A stretch of 6,149 nucleotides of DNA from Methanothrix sp. (GCA_028688535.1 JAQTXY010000130.1:1-6149), one strand, 5' to 3'. Shown: positions 1 to 5,724, counted from the first letter of the stretch. The notes: generated by a model from the letters alone, not told the origin. Numbers and translations: made by a program.

Positions 1-2217
1 AATGTGGTTCTGACAGAGTTCTATCCCAAAGGCAGCCTGTTCCTCTCGGCAAGCATTGCGCCCGATCAGGGAAATAATAGCATCTGGACCATAGGCACAT
101 TAAAGGCGGGAGAGTCCGGGCAGATAGATATAACCCTACTCATGCCCGAGAGAGCCAATCTCACCTTTACTATGCAGCAGAGGGTAAAGGGAGAAGGATT
201 CGTCAGAGTGCACAATGATATAGACACCAGACCTGAGGCCTACACCCTCACCAACCAGGTGAAAATAACATCGAGCGAGACAGGACCGGTAAGCTCCTCT
301 GCCAGTGTAACTCTGGATGAAAAACCGGGGACCGTGATAAGCGTCCGGGAGAGCGGCAGCGGTAACTACCAGACCGAGTATATCTCACGACTTATTACGG
401 AAAACCGCACCACAGAGTCCATTACCAGCTTATCCGCCACCCATCGACCTACCAGCTTCAAGCTGCCCGGCAATAGATCGATAAACTACAAAGATCGATG
501 GACGGAGGATGTACAGGGCAAAAACGAGATCTCCAAGGCGTCCGTCCGCGAGTCCTATCGCTACGCCACCAGCATTGACCGCGACCAGAGCCTCAAGATG
601 AGCGAGAACGGCAGCACTCTGAAGACTGATGTAAAATTTGAGGGAGCCGGACACATCGGCGTTCTCAAGAAAGATTCCGCTCTTGAGAAGCCCTTTAAAA
701 AGCCGGTCTTCGAATCGCGTGAGGATTACACAGGACGCTTCAACATCAGCGAATATGCAGATGAGTACGGTGAGAACGTCCTGACCAACCGTTCCGTGCA
801 GGGCAATGGAGCAGTCTCGACTGCCAAGACGGTCCGCTCGAGCCAAGGCACCTATGAGTACGGCACTGGAAGCTACCGTGTGGAAGAAGAGGTGGTAAGC
901 GGCTCAAGCTACATGGCCAAGGACATAAAGCTGGCCTACGAGCCGTCCAGCTTCAACTACACGCCACGGCTGGCTGTAAACCAATCTATGAAATGGAAGG
1001 AGGGCATGTTCACCAAGAGCGGCAACGCGCAGCTGCGGGGAGGAGAGCTGACCAATAAGAGCTGCATCGCTGGGGTGGACACTACCCTCAAGAGCTACAT
1101 CGGCCAGGAATTCTCCAGTCTGGAATACCTGAACAAGACGACAGAGATCAAAGGCCTCAGCGAGATGAATACGGAGGCCCAATTCAAGGGCCAGGCTCGC
1201 TTCCGGACGCTCCTGGAGAGCGGCAAAGACGGGGCAGGCACAAGGCTCTCCGGAAACCGCGGCAACTCTACTGACGGCCCGGAGCAGATCGACATGGATG
1301 AGCAATATTCGGGCGAGTTTACCATCAGCCGCAAGATGGCATTCACGGGCGTTTCCAGGTTCGATGTGCCTCATATCACTGTATGGAAGGATGGCCGCCT
1401 GACATATGGACTGGTAAAGAAGGTGAACGCCACCATAGCCGAGTACACCATAACCATGATCAATGATGGCAGCCGATCGCTGGGCCCAATTTATGTCCGT
1501 GATACCTTCCCGGCTGGCACCCAGTTCATCGACTCCTCGCTGCGGCCGGCGGAGCAGACGGCAGAATATGCCAACTGGACCATTGTCTCCCTGGGCATAG
1601 GAAGCACTAACACCATCAAGCTCCGGTTGAATGTCACAGAAGAGGCGGGAGATCTGGTGAATGTGGTGGAAGCCACGGGATGGCACAGCAGCGGTCAGAC
1701 CGTTGGCAGGAACATCTCTGCCATGGAAAGGGCATGGTTGCCATGCTGCCAGCCGCAGCTTCTGGCAGAAAAGACTGCGACCCTGGATCCGGCTGATCCC
1801 ACTCTGATCCACTACAAGATCAGCATCAAGAATGCAGGAAGCAGCACCATGGCCGTGCAGGTCATCGATTACATGCCGCCGGACCTGTCGATCATCACCT
1901 CTTCCCAGACGCCGTCTGATTTCAGCCTGGATCAGACAACCTGGACCCTGACGGCGGTACCGCCAGGCGAGGTCGAGACCATATCCTACACCGCCCAGGC
2001 AAAGAGAAATGGAGCCTATACCAATCAGGCTCATCTGCAGGCCTACAGCCTGGATGGATCAGGATCGGCCAGTGCCGATGTCAGCGCCTCGGTAGTGGTG
2101 GGCGGCTTGGATCAGCCGGCGAAGACGCAAAGGTATGGAGGAGATTGGCAGCCGCCAGCGGATGAATTCGGCTTGACGACCACTGATGAGGGAATGGGAA
2201 CGCTGGACAACTTTTAA
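1..2217 (+). CDS. Secreted DUF11-repeat surface protein, 3' portion (5' truncated)
   Basis: The reading frame is open from base 1, and the first residues already lie inside a DUF11-like beta-sandwich (pattern F-P-G-x-F-x-S ... W-T-I-G-T-L-x-x-G-E-S). The true start is therefore upstream, and the GTG at 4 is not a start. Counting from that GTG, residues 1-50 are the end of one DUF11 unit. Residues 110-445 are a middle region with two copies of a long repeat. Residues 470-557 (RDTFPAGTQFIDSS, NWTIVSLGIGS) and 585-685 (IDYMPPDLSIITSS, TWTLTAVPPGE) are two more DUF11 units. At least 16 N-x-S/T sequons fit an exported, N-glycosylated archaeal envelope protein. No C-terminal membrane helix or PGF-type sorting tail is visible, and the protein ends in a polar tail, so it may be released or held by other means. 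DUF11 proteins usually act as surface-layer-associated or adhesin-like proteins. No specific ligand can be named. Confidence 0.88.
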   Translation, partial: NVVLTEFYPKGSLFLSASIAPDQGNNSIWTIGTLKAGESGQIDITLLMPERANLTFTMQQRVKGEGFVRVHNDIDTRPEAYTLTNQVKITSSETGPVSSSASVTLDEKPGTVISVRESGSGNYQTEYISRLITENRTTESITSLSATHRPTSFKLPGNRSINYKDRWTEDVQGKNEISKASVRESYRYATSIDRDQSLKMSENGSTLKTDVKFEGAGHIGVLKKDSALEKPFKKPVFESREDYTGRFNISEYADEYGENVLTNRSVQGNGAVSTAKTVRSSQGTYEYGTGSYRVEEEVVSGSSYMAKDIKLAYEPSSFNYTPRLAVNQSMKWKEGMFTKSGNAQLRGGELTNKSCIAGVDTTLKSYIGQEFSSLEYLNKTTEIKGLSEMNTEAQFKGQARFRTLLESGKDGAGTRLSGNRGNSTDGPEQIDMDEQYSGEFTISRKMAFTGVSRFDVPHITVWKDGRLTYGLVKKVNATIAEYTITMINDGSRSLGPIYVRDTFPAGTQFIDSSLRPAEQTAEYANWTIVSLGIGSTNTIKLRLNVTEEAGDLVNVVEATGWHSSGQTVGRNISAMERAWLPCCQPQLLAEKTATLDPADPTLIHYKISIKNAGSSTMAVQVIDYMPPDLSIITSSQTPSDFSLDQTTWTLTAVPPGEVETISYTAQAKRNGAYTNQAHLQAYSLDGSGSASADVSASVVVGGLDQPAKTQRYGGDWQPPADEFGLTTTDEGMGTLDNF
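355..1329 (+). repeat. Two diverged protein-level repeats in the DUF11 protein
   Basis: Two long units can be aligned by eye within the coding sequence (residues from the GTG at 4: about 118-250 and 287-442). Each unit opens with G-[ST]-G-[NS]-Y-x-x-E. Next comes S-F...P...N-[RQ]-S-[IM]-[NK]-[YW]-K-[DE], then a T-[DE]-x-x-F-x-G-x-[GA]-[HR] strand. Each closes with [ED]-x-Y-[ST]-G-x-F-[NT]-I-S. The DNA of the two units is too diverged for recent duplication. The match is protein-level only and was found without alignment software. Confidence 0.45.
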
Positions 2218-2224
2218 GGTCGTC

Positions 2225-2259
2225 TGCGGGCTTTTTCCGCCCGCATTTACACTTTTTTT
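2225..2259 (+). terminator. Hairpin plus T-run terminator after the DUF11 gene
   Basis: A perfect 6-bp stem (TGCGGG 2225-2230 with CCCGCA 2240-2245, 9-nt loop) begins 8 bases after the TAA stop. A run of seven T (2253-2259) follows. Archaeal RNA polymerase terminates mainly at oligo-T, so the T-run is the stronger signal. It separates the surface-protein gene from xseA. Confidence 0.6.
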
Positions 2260-2284
2260 AGTTTCGCCCCACACAGGAATCGCA

Positions 2285-2293
2285 CTTAAATAT
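2285..2293 (+). promoter_or_regulatory. TATA box for xseA-xseB
   Basis: CTTAAATAT fits an archaeal TATA box. Its centre at about 2289 predicts transcription start near 2314-2319, on or beside the TTG start codon at 2319. There is no Shine-Dalgarno sequence before that codon, so the mRNA is probably leaderless or nearly so. A second A/T-rich run (2301-2309) would place the start inside the gene and is less likely. Confidence 0.5.
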
Positions 2294-2318
2294 CGGGCCT
2301 GATAAAAATACTATTACC

Positions 2319-3524
2319 TTGACCCAGATATTTACAGTCACCGACCTGAATCAGAGGATAGCAGACCGCCTGGAGAATGATCCCCGCCTGCACGACTTAT
2401 GGGCGCGAGGCGAGGTCTCCAACTACATTCATCATCGGTCGGGGCATAGGTATTTCACCCTCAAGGACCAGGGCTCTTCCATCTCCTGCGTTCTTTTCAA
2501 AGGCAGCGCCCTCTCCATGGATTTTGAGCCGAAGGACGGAAAAAATGTGATGGTCTTCGGTGATATTGCCGTTTACCGGCCTCAGGGCAGGGTGCAGCTG
2601 GTGGCCCGCGCCCTTAAGCAGGATGGGGGGCTGGGTTTTCGCCACCTGCAACTGGAGGCGCTCAAAAAGAAGCTGGCCGCAGAGGGGCTATTCGCTCAGG
2701 AGAGAAAGAGAGAGTTGCCTCTGTACCCGGAGCGAATCGGCATCGTCACCTCTCCCCAGGGTGCGGCGCTGCGAGATGTTTTGCGCACATTGGGCCCCTA
2801 TCCTGCCAGAATTATTCTCTCCCCGGCCCAGGTGCAGGGAGACGGTGCCGAGGAGAGCGTGGCCTCGGCAATTTCGGCACTGCGAGGCCGGGCGGATGTA
2901 ATCATAGTCTGCCGCGGTGGCGGATCAACTGAGGATCTGTGGTGCTTTAACTCCGAGATTGTAGCCCGGGCCATCTTTGCCTGCGATGTGCCTGTCATCT
3001 CCGCTGTGGGGCATGAGACAGATGTGACCATTGCCGACTATGTGGCGGATATGCGAGCCGCGACTCCCACGGCAGCAGCAAGAATGGCAGCGGCAGATGT
3101 AGAGCAAATTAAAGAAGATCTGCGCACGGCCCAGGTCAGAATTATGCGCGCCCTCTGGACAAACCTGGAACGAAAAGAGGAGCGTCTGGAGTATCTAACG
3201 CAAAATGTATCCGCCAAAAGGATGTACTCTCTGGCACGCGACTCTCGCCAGAGACTGGATATTCTTTGCCAAAACCTGGACGCTGCCCAGGCTGAAAAGA
3301 TGCAAAGACTAAAAAGCCGTCTGGAACTTGCCAAAGGACGACTGCTGGCGGTCGGGCCGCGAGCCACTCTGCAGCGGGGCTATGCCATCGCCCGCAGCGA
3401 TAAGGGCCTGATACTAAAAACCCAGGACGTCCAACCGGGCGAGGAGATAGAGCTGATTCTAGGGAAGGGAAGGCTGCGCTGCCGGGTGCTGGAATGCCGG
3501 GATGATGAAGAGGAAGCAACATGA
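2319..3524 (+). CDS. xseA: Exodeoxyribonuclease VII large subunit XseA
   Basis: This is the catalytic subunit of exonuclease VII, a cytoplasmic nuclease that degrades single-stranded DNA from both ends to oligonucleotides without needing a metal ion. Residues 5-100 form the N-terminal OB fold, with the family motif SGHRYFTLKD at 41-50. Residues 125-255 hold the catalytic core: TSPQGAALRD, CRGGGSTEDLW, and GHETDVTIADYVADMRAATP. D153, R199, H232 and D235 fall at the places of the E. coli residues D155, R205, H238 and D241 reported as essential. A helical region (about 255-345) and the usual C-terminal strand block (LQRGYAIARSDKG) follow. At 401 residues it is shorter than the E. coli protein (456), mostly in the helical part. 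The TTG start gives the normal family N-terminus (F-T-V-T-D-L-N) and there is no better upstream start. The last bases overlap xseB. Confidence 0.96.
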   Translation: MTQIFTVTDLNQRIADRLENDPRLHDLWARGEVSNYIHHRSGHRYFTLKDQGSSISCVLFKGSALSMDFEPKDGKNVMVFGDIAVYRPQGRVQLVARALKQDGGLGFRHLQLEALKKKLAAEGLFAQERKRELPLYPERIGIVTSPQGAALRDVLRTLGPYPARIILSPAQVQGDGAEESVASAISALRGRADVIIVCRGGGSTEDLWCFNSEIVARAIFACDVPVISAVGHETDVTIADYVADMRAATPTAAARMAAADVEQIKEDLRTAQVRIMRALWTNLERKEERLEYLTQNVSAKRMYSLARDSRQRLDILCQNLDAAQAEKMQRLKSRLELAKGRLLAVGPRATLQRGYAIARSDKGLILKTQDVQPGEEIELILGKGRLRCRVLECRDDEEEAT

Positions 3525-3730
3525 AGAAGGAACAGATAGGCCTGGAAGAGGCTCTGGACAGTCTGGAGCAGATTGTAGAGGTGCTGGAAGAAGGAAAGAT
3601 GACATTAGAGGAGAGCCTGGACCTGTATGAGAAGGGCATGACGCTGGTCAAATTGTGCAACGGCAGACTGGAGAGCGCACAGAAGAGGATAGAGTGCCTG
3701 ACCGGCGAGCTGCCGCCGGATCTTAGCTGA
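3521..3730 (+). CDS. xseB: Exodeoxyribonuclease VII small subunit XseB
   Basis: This is the small helical-hairpin subunit that binds XseA and is needed for active exonuclease VII. The 69 residues cover the family core: L-E-E-A-L-D-S-L-E-Q-I-V near the start, then LEEGKMTLEESLDLYEKGM, then the C-terminal helix ending in A-Q-K-R-I-E. The ATG overlaps the xseA stop as ATGA. A GAGG at 3510-3513 lies seven bases ahead of the start, inside the end of xseA. Coupled translation would give matched production, although the complex holds several XseB per XseA. Nothing is missing; the length is typical for the family (E. coli 80). Confidence 0.95.
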   Translation: MKKEQIGLEEALDSLEQIVEVLEEGKMTLEESLDLYEKGMTLVKLCNGRLESAQKRIECLTGELPPDLS

Positions 3731-3741
3731 TGCGGCAGGCT
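3708..3741 (+). terminator. Hairpin across the xseB stop codon
   Basis: TGCCGC (3711-3716) pairs perfectly with GCGGCA (3732-3737). AGC (3708-3710) and GCT (3739-3741) can extend the stem past a single bulged G. The loop holds the end of xseB and its TGA. Only a TTT follows, so termination would be weak. It may instead mark the 3' end of the xseAB message or protect it. The structure is seen in the sequence; its function is inferred. Confidence 0.35.
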
Positions 3742-3750
3742 TTGCACTTA
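3739..3750 (+). repeat. Left copy of a 12-bp inverted repeat flanking the protease/TA block
   Basis: GCTTTGCACTTA here is the exact reverse complement of 5615-5626. The two copies bracket the three-gene AT-rich block and nothing else. A direct partial copy (TGCACTTAGA, 3743-3752) recurs at 5564-5573. No target-site duplication adjoins the repeats. A 12-bp match somewhere in a window this size is expected about once by chance, so only its placement is suggestive. Confidence 0.4.
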
Positions 3751-3777
3751 GACTGGTTCAAAAGACAAGCGACAAAA

Positions 3778-3785
3778 TGTATATG
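3778..3785 (+). promoter_or_regulatory. Possible TATA box for the protease/TA operon
   Basis: TGTATATG, preceded by an A-rich stretch, is the best TATA-like element between xseB and the protease gene. It predicts a start near 3805-3810 and a leader of about 55 bases that includes the hairpin at 3842-3860. The match is only moderate, and read-through from xseB is possible. Confidence 0.33.
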
Positions 3786-3841
3786 GGCCACATAGCAATC
3801 GCTATTCTCATCAGAATACCAAAAGTTATTTCAATTAAGAA

Positions 3842-3860
3842 GCATCCTAAAAAAGGATGT
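3842..3860 (+). promoter_or_regulatory. Hairpin that would mask the ribosome binding site of the protease gene
   Basis: CATCCT (3843-3848) pairs with AGGATG (3854-3859) around a five-A loop, and a G-U pair (3842/3860) can close the base. The right arm contains the only SD-like bases (AGGAT) before the ATG at 3862, so folding would hide the SD. This could be a translational control element for the whole coupled operon. No regulator is identified. Confidence 0.4.
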
Positions 3861-3861
3861 C

Positions 3862-4854
3862 ATGTATGAGAACCGCAAAGATCTATATCGTAAAATCGAA
3901 GACGACAGAAAATCGAAGCTATTAGTCTACATTACCGGTGATAGACAGAACCTCGAAACCATGATCGCCTCAGATGTATTGAATTTTTTCCTTGAGCATC
4001 TGGATATCATAGGATCGGTTCCAAAGATATCACTGTATCTTTACACGAGAGGTGGAGATACCCTCGCTTCATGGAGCATAGCTAATCTTATTCGGCAGTT
4101 CTGCTCTGATTTTGAAGTAATAATATCCTCCAAAGCACATAGTGGAGGTACACTGATTTGTCTTGGTGCCAATAGCATTATTATGACGAAACAAGCGACT
4201 CTTGGACCCATAGATCCTTCGGTGAATACACCTTTAAATCCAGCTATCCCCGGCGCCCCCCCAACAGCCCGCGTTCCTGTAAGTGTTGAGGCGATAAATG
4301 GCTATATCGAACTTGCGAATTCGATAGGTATTAATTCAGCCACAGATTTGACAACCATCATGTCTATCTTGTCCACCCATGTTCATCCACTTGTTCTGGG
4401 ACAAGTCTATAGAACAAGAAGCCAGATACGAATGCTTGGCAAAAGACTGTTATCTAAACATATGAATGATGACGGGAAAATGGAAAAGATTCTGGCATTC
4501 CTATGTAGTGAATCCGGCAGTCATGATTACACAATTTTCCGCCAAGAAGCACGTGATGATTTGGGATTGAAGGTGGAGCACCCAAGTGTAGAATTATATG
4601 ATGTAATCAAGAAAATTCAAGATGACATCTCGAAGGAACTTGAACTAACCCAAACCTATTACCCAGCCATCAAATTGGCAGGTCAAAAGACAATCGACTA
4701 TGAATTCCGGCGAGCCCTTATCGAAAGCACGAATGGTGGAAGTCATAAGTTCGTAAGCAAAGGCAAGCTGACCAAATTCCAGCAACCAGGAGTCATTGCA
4801 GAAGAAATTCGCGACGATCGCACATTTGAGGGATGGACATATGAGCATAACTGA
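3862..4854 (+). CDS. SDH-family ClpP-fold serine protease
   Basis: This is a 330-residue protein of the serine-dehydrogenase-proteinase type (SDH/SppA-like, ClpP/crotonase fold), probably a cytoplasmic peptidase because no signal peptide or membrane helix is seen. The fold's marks are in order. Strand L-Y-L-Y-T-R-G-G-D-T (58-67) supplies the oxyanion glycines. A-H-S-G-G-T (92-97) has S94 as likely nucleophile. G-A-N-S-I-I-M...L-G-P-I-D-P (102-119) is the characteristic follow-up motif. A C-terminal region has H-P-L-V-L-G-Q-V-Y-R-T-R (175-186) and G-S-H-D-Y-T-I (218-224), typical of this family. Catalytic partners of S94 cannot be assigned by eye. The ATG at 3862 has a nearby AGGAT. The 3' end overlaps the next gene by 14 bases, and the gene is AT-rich (20 G/C of 60 at 4441-4500, against 36 of 60 at 2881-2940 in xseA), suggesting acquisition by transfer. 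Substrate is unknown. Confidence 0.85.
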   Translation: MYENRKDLYRKIEDDRKSKLLVYITGDRQNLETMIASDVLNFFLEHLDIIGSVPKISLYLYTRGGDTLASWSIANLIRQFCSDFEVIISSKAHSGGTLICLGANSIIMTKQATLGPIDPSVNTPLNPAIPGAPPTARVPVSVEAINGYIELANSIGINSATDLTTIMSILSTHVHPLVLGQVYRTRSQIRMLGKRLLSKHMNDDGKMEKILAFLCSESGSHDYTIFRQEARDDLGLKVEHPSVELYDVIKKIQDDISKELELTQTYYPAIKLAGQKTIDYEFRRALIESTNGGSHKFVSKGKLTKFQQPGVIAEEIRDDRTFEGWTYEHN

Positions 4855-5176
4855 AACAAGTGCTGGGCAGAAGATTTTTCAAACTTGTAATTCCACTTCC
4901 GCAGTTGGGGGAGCTTTTTATGAATCTACGGCAGATCCCACAAACCTTGCATATATTATGGCCAATAGAAGAATTGTAACCTATGGAATGAACCAAAATC
5001 GAGGAAATAGGTTATCAACTCCCAATAAAGCCTCTGAAACTGAGCAGATTCTAGAAGATACAATTATAATGGATGCGCTTAGACGATCGGACTCGCAGTT
5101 TGTGGAAGGCAAAGCAAAACCATTGCGCAAACTTATTGCGGATCTAGGGTTTGAAGAGGATGAGTTACTCTATTGA
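4841..5176 (+). CDS. Protein of unknown family in antitoxin position
   Basis: This 111-residue protein is not recognised as any named family. The start chosen is ATG 4841, because GAGGG (4828-4832) sits eight bases ahead. A TTG at 4796 would give a longer form, but it overlaps the protease gene by 59 bases and has no such site. The N-terminal two thirds are polar, with many N, S and T and no clear motif. The last 35 residues look like a helix followed by a tail: S-Q-F-V-E-G-K-A-K-P-L-R-K-L-I-A-D-L-G-F, then an acidic end. That general shape (G-x-[AR]-x-P-L...L...L-G) is common at the C-termini of antitoxins that wrap RelE/ParE toxins. It starts inside the protease gene and ends 17 bases into the toxin gene. 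The antitoxin role is inferred from position and this tail; it could instead be an adaptor or substrate for the protease. Confidence 0.72.
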   Translation: MSITETSAGQKIFQTCNSTSAVGGAFYESTADPTNLAYIMANRRIVTYGMNQNRGNRLSTPNKASETEQILEDTIIMDALRRSDSQFVEGKAKPLRKLIADLGFEEDELLY

Positions 5177-5450
5177 GTATTCCGATGATGTGGAAGAATA
5201 TATAAAATCCCAAAATCGTGATCGCCAAAGAGTAATTCTGAGTCACATCCTCCGAATGGAGAACGCTCCTTTTAGAAATACAAGAAAGTTGGAACCTCCA
5301 TTAGATCGACTTTATAGAGCACGGATCGGAAATGATAGATTACTGTTTAGCATCAGGGATAATGGGTTAATTTATCTTGAATATATGGATGATAGGCGAG
5401 ATATATATAAAAAAGCAACGCGAATCGAGGCTGCAAGAAATTCAGTATAA
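5160..5450 (+). CDS. RelE/ParE-family toxin
   Basis: This is a 96-residue type II toxin of the RelE/ParE fold. RelE-type members cleave mRNA in the ribosomal A site, whereas ParE-type members attack gyrase. Visible marks are Y-S-I-E-Y-S-D-D-V-E-E-Y near the start, K-L-E-P-P-L-D-R-L-Y-R-A-R-I-G-N-D-R-L-L-F (43-63), and the C-terminal E-Y-M-D-D-R-R-D-I-Y-K (74-84). R60, R79/R80 and Y83 lie where ribosome-dependent RelE enzymes keep their arginines and tyrosine, which favours an mRNA interferase over ParE, though only weakly. ATG 5160 was chosen over TTG 5151 because it gives the normal family N-terminus and has AGGG (5146-5149) about ten bases upstream. The gene overlaps the preceding one by 17 bases, the usual antitoxin-toxin layout. 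It is intact and AT-rich like the rest of the block. Confidence 0.85.
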   Translation: MSYSIEYSDDVEEYIKSQNRDRQRVILSHILRMENAPFRNTRKLEPPLDRLYRARIGNDRLLFSIRDNGLIYLEYMDDRRDIYKKATRIEAARNSV

Positions 5451-5561
5451 TTCATCGTAAATCAGCAATTCTGCTGCCACCCGGAGATCCAGATCGGCAG
5501 TCAATGCCGCTGACGGGCAGTAACCGACGATCCTGCACAACAACTTTGCATCATAGTCCAT
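5442..5561 (-). other. Doubtful 39-codon reading frame, possible gene remnant
   Basis: On the minus strand an ATG at 5561-5559 opens 39 codons ending in TGA at 5444-5442, just inside the 3' end of the toxin gene. The predicted peptide has balanced composition (middle part R-I-V-G-Y-C-P-S-A-A-L-T-A-D-L-D) and uses GC-rich codons like the host genes rather than the AT-rich block. No ribosome binding site precedes it, and a stop (TAA) lies a few codons upstream in frame. It could be a leftover piece of an older gene or part of a dispersed repeat. It is not called as a gene. Confidence 0.2.
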
Positions 5562-5563
5562 TC

Positions 5564-5622
5564 TGCACTTAGAGTTGGAAACTTACATCCAAAAGTCGGG
5601 CAGAAGGAGCCCCTTAAGTGCA
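5564..5622. repeat. Small element ended by 8-bp inverted repeats
   Basis: TGCACTTA (5564-5571) and TAAGTGCA (5615-5622) are exact inverted copies 43 bases apart. The left one shares ten bases in direct orientation with 3743-3752. The interior has no ORF of note. This could be a miniature repeat element or one arm of a larger element whose other end is at 3739. A genome-wide copy count would be needed to decide. Confidence 0.35.
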
Positions 5623-5626
5623 AAGC
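5615..5626 (-). repeat. Right copy of the 12-bp inverted repeat
   Basis: TAAGTGCAAAGC is the exact reverse complement of 3739-3750. It lies 165 bases after the toxin stop and before the trpB promoter region, so the pair encloses the whole protease/TA block with about 1.86 kb between copies. Confidence 0.4.
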
Positions 5627-5642
5627 GGATGCATTGGCAAGA

Positions 5643-5651
5643 TTTAAATAC
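5643..5651 (+). promoter_or_regulatory. Upstream TATA box for trpB
   Basis: TTTAAATAC is a good archaeal TATA match. It predicts a start near 5672 and a leader of about 50 bases ahead of the TTG start of trpB, leaving the ribosome binding site in the message. This makes it the preferred of the A/T-rich candidates here. Confidence 0.5.
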
Positions 5652-5658
5652 AACCATA

Positions 5659-5678
5659 GATGTATCTTTTCATACATC
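5659..5678 (+). promoter_or_regulatory. Operator-like palindrome at the trpB promoter
   Basis: GATGTAT (5659-5665) and ATACATC (5672-5678) form a perfect 7-bp inverted repeat with a 6-base spacer. It lies between the upstream TATA box and the predicted start, where archaeal repressors commonly block polymerase. Another ATACAT occurs at 5703-5708. A tryptophan-responsive repressor is an obvious candidate, but the half-site is not the TGTACA box known for TrpY of Methanothermobacter. Confidence 0.4.
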
Positions 5679-5696
5679 ATAGTATTAATTAGTACA

Positions 5697-5705
5697 TTTA
5701 AAATA
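5697..5705 (+). promoter_or_regulatory. Second TATA-like sequence near trpB
   Basis: TTTAAAATA matches the TATA consensus, but its spacing would start transcription at about 5727, beyond the ribosome binding site and inside the start codon. It may be a chance A/T run or part of the regulatory region. Confidence 0.2.
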
Positions 5706-5715
5706 CATACAAGCC

Positions 5716-5722
5716 GGTGATC
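5716..5722 (+). promoter_or_regulatory. Ribosome binding site that fixes the trpB start
   Basis: GGTGATC complements the 3' end of archaeal 16S rRNA (GATCACC) over seven bases. In the usual alignment this places the TTG at 5725 at normal spacing. It decides the start where no ATG or GTG is available between the upstream TAA (5686-5688) and the conserved N-terminus. Confidence 0.7.
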
Positions 5723-5724
5723 CT

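Noticed and set aside
904..2034. A 376-codon open frame on the minus strand
   Set aside because: It is antisense to the DUF11 coding sequence, whose domain motifs are clear. The minus-strand peptide shows no family motif, and long antisense frames are common opposite GC-rich genes.
3142..3747. A 201-codon open frame on the minus strand
   Set aside because: It lies opposite xseA and xseB, both firmly identified. The peptide is rich in S, R and P with no recognisable domain.
4796..4840. TTG-initiated longer form of the antitoxin-position protein
   Set aside because: It has no ribosome binding site and a 59-base overlap with the protease gene, while the ATG at 4841 has a well-spaced GAGGG.
5504..5572. 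22-codon ATG frame on the + strand after the toxin gene
   Set aside because: It is very short, has no ribosome binding site, and its composition is not coding-like.
3729..5640. Possible target-site duplication (GATGC...GGCA) outside the 12-bp inverted repeats
   Set aside because: The two copies are imperfect and do not abut the repeats at equal distance, so they do not support transposition.
5451..5640. tRNA, CRISPR array or other RNA gene in the gap before trpB
   Set aside because: The short stems CAGCA/TGCTG (5463-5476) and CGGCA/TGCCG (5495-5509) are present. There is no cloverleaf, no regularly spaced repeats, and no RNA family that I recognise.
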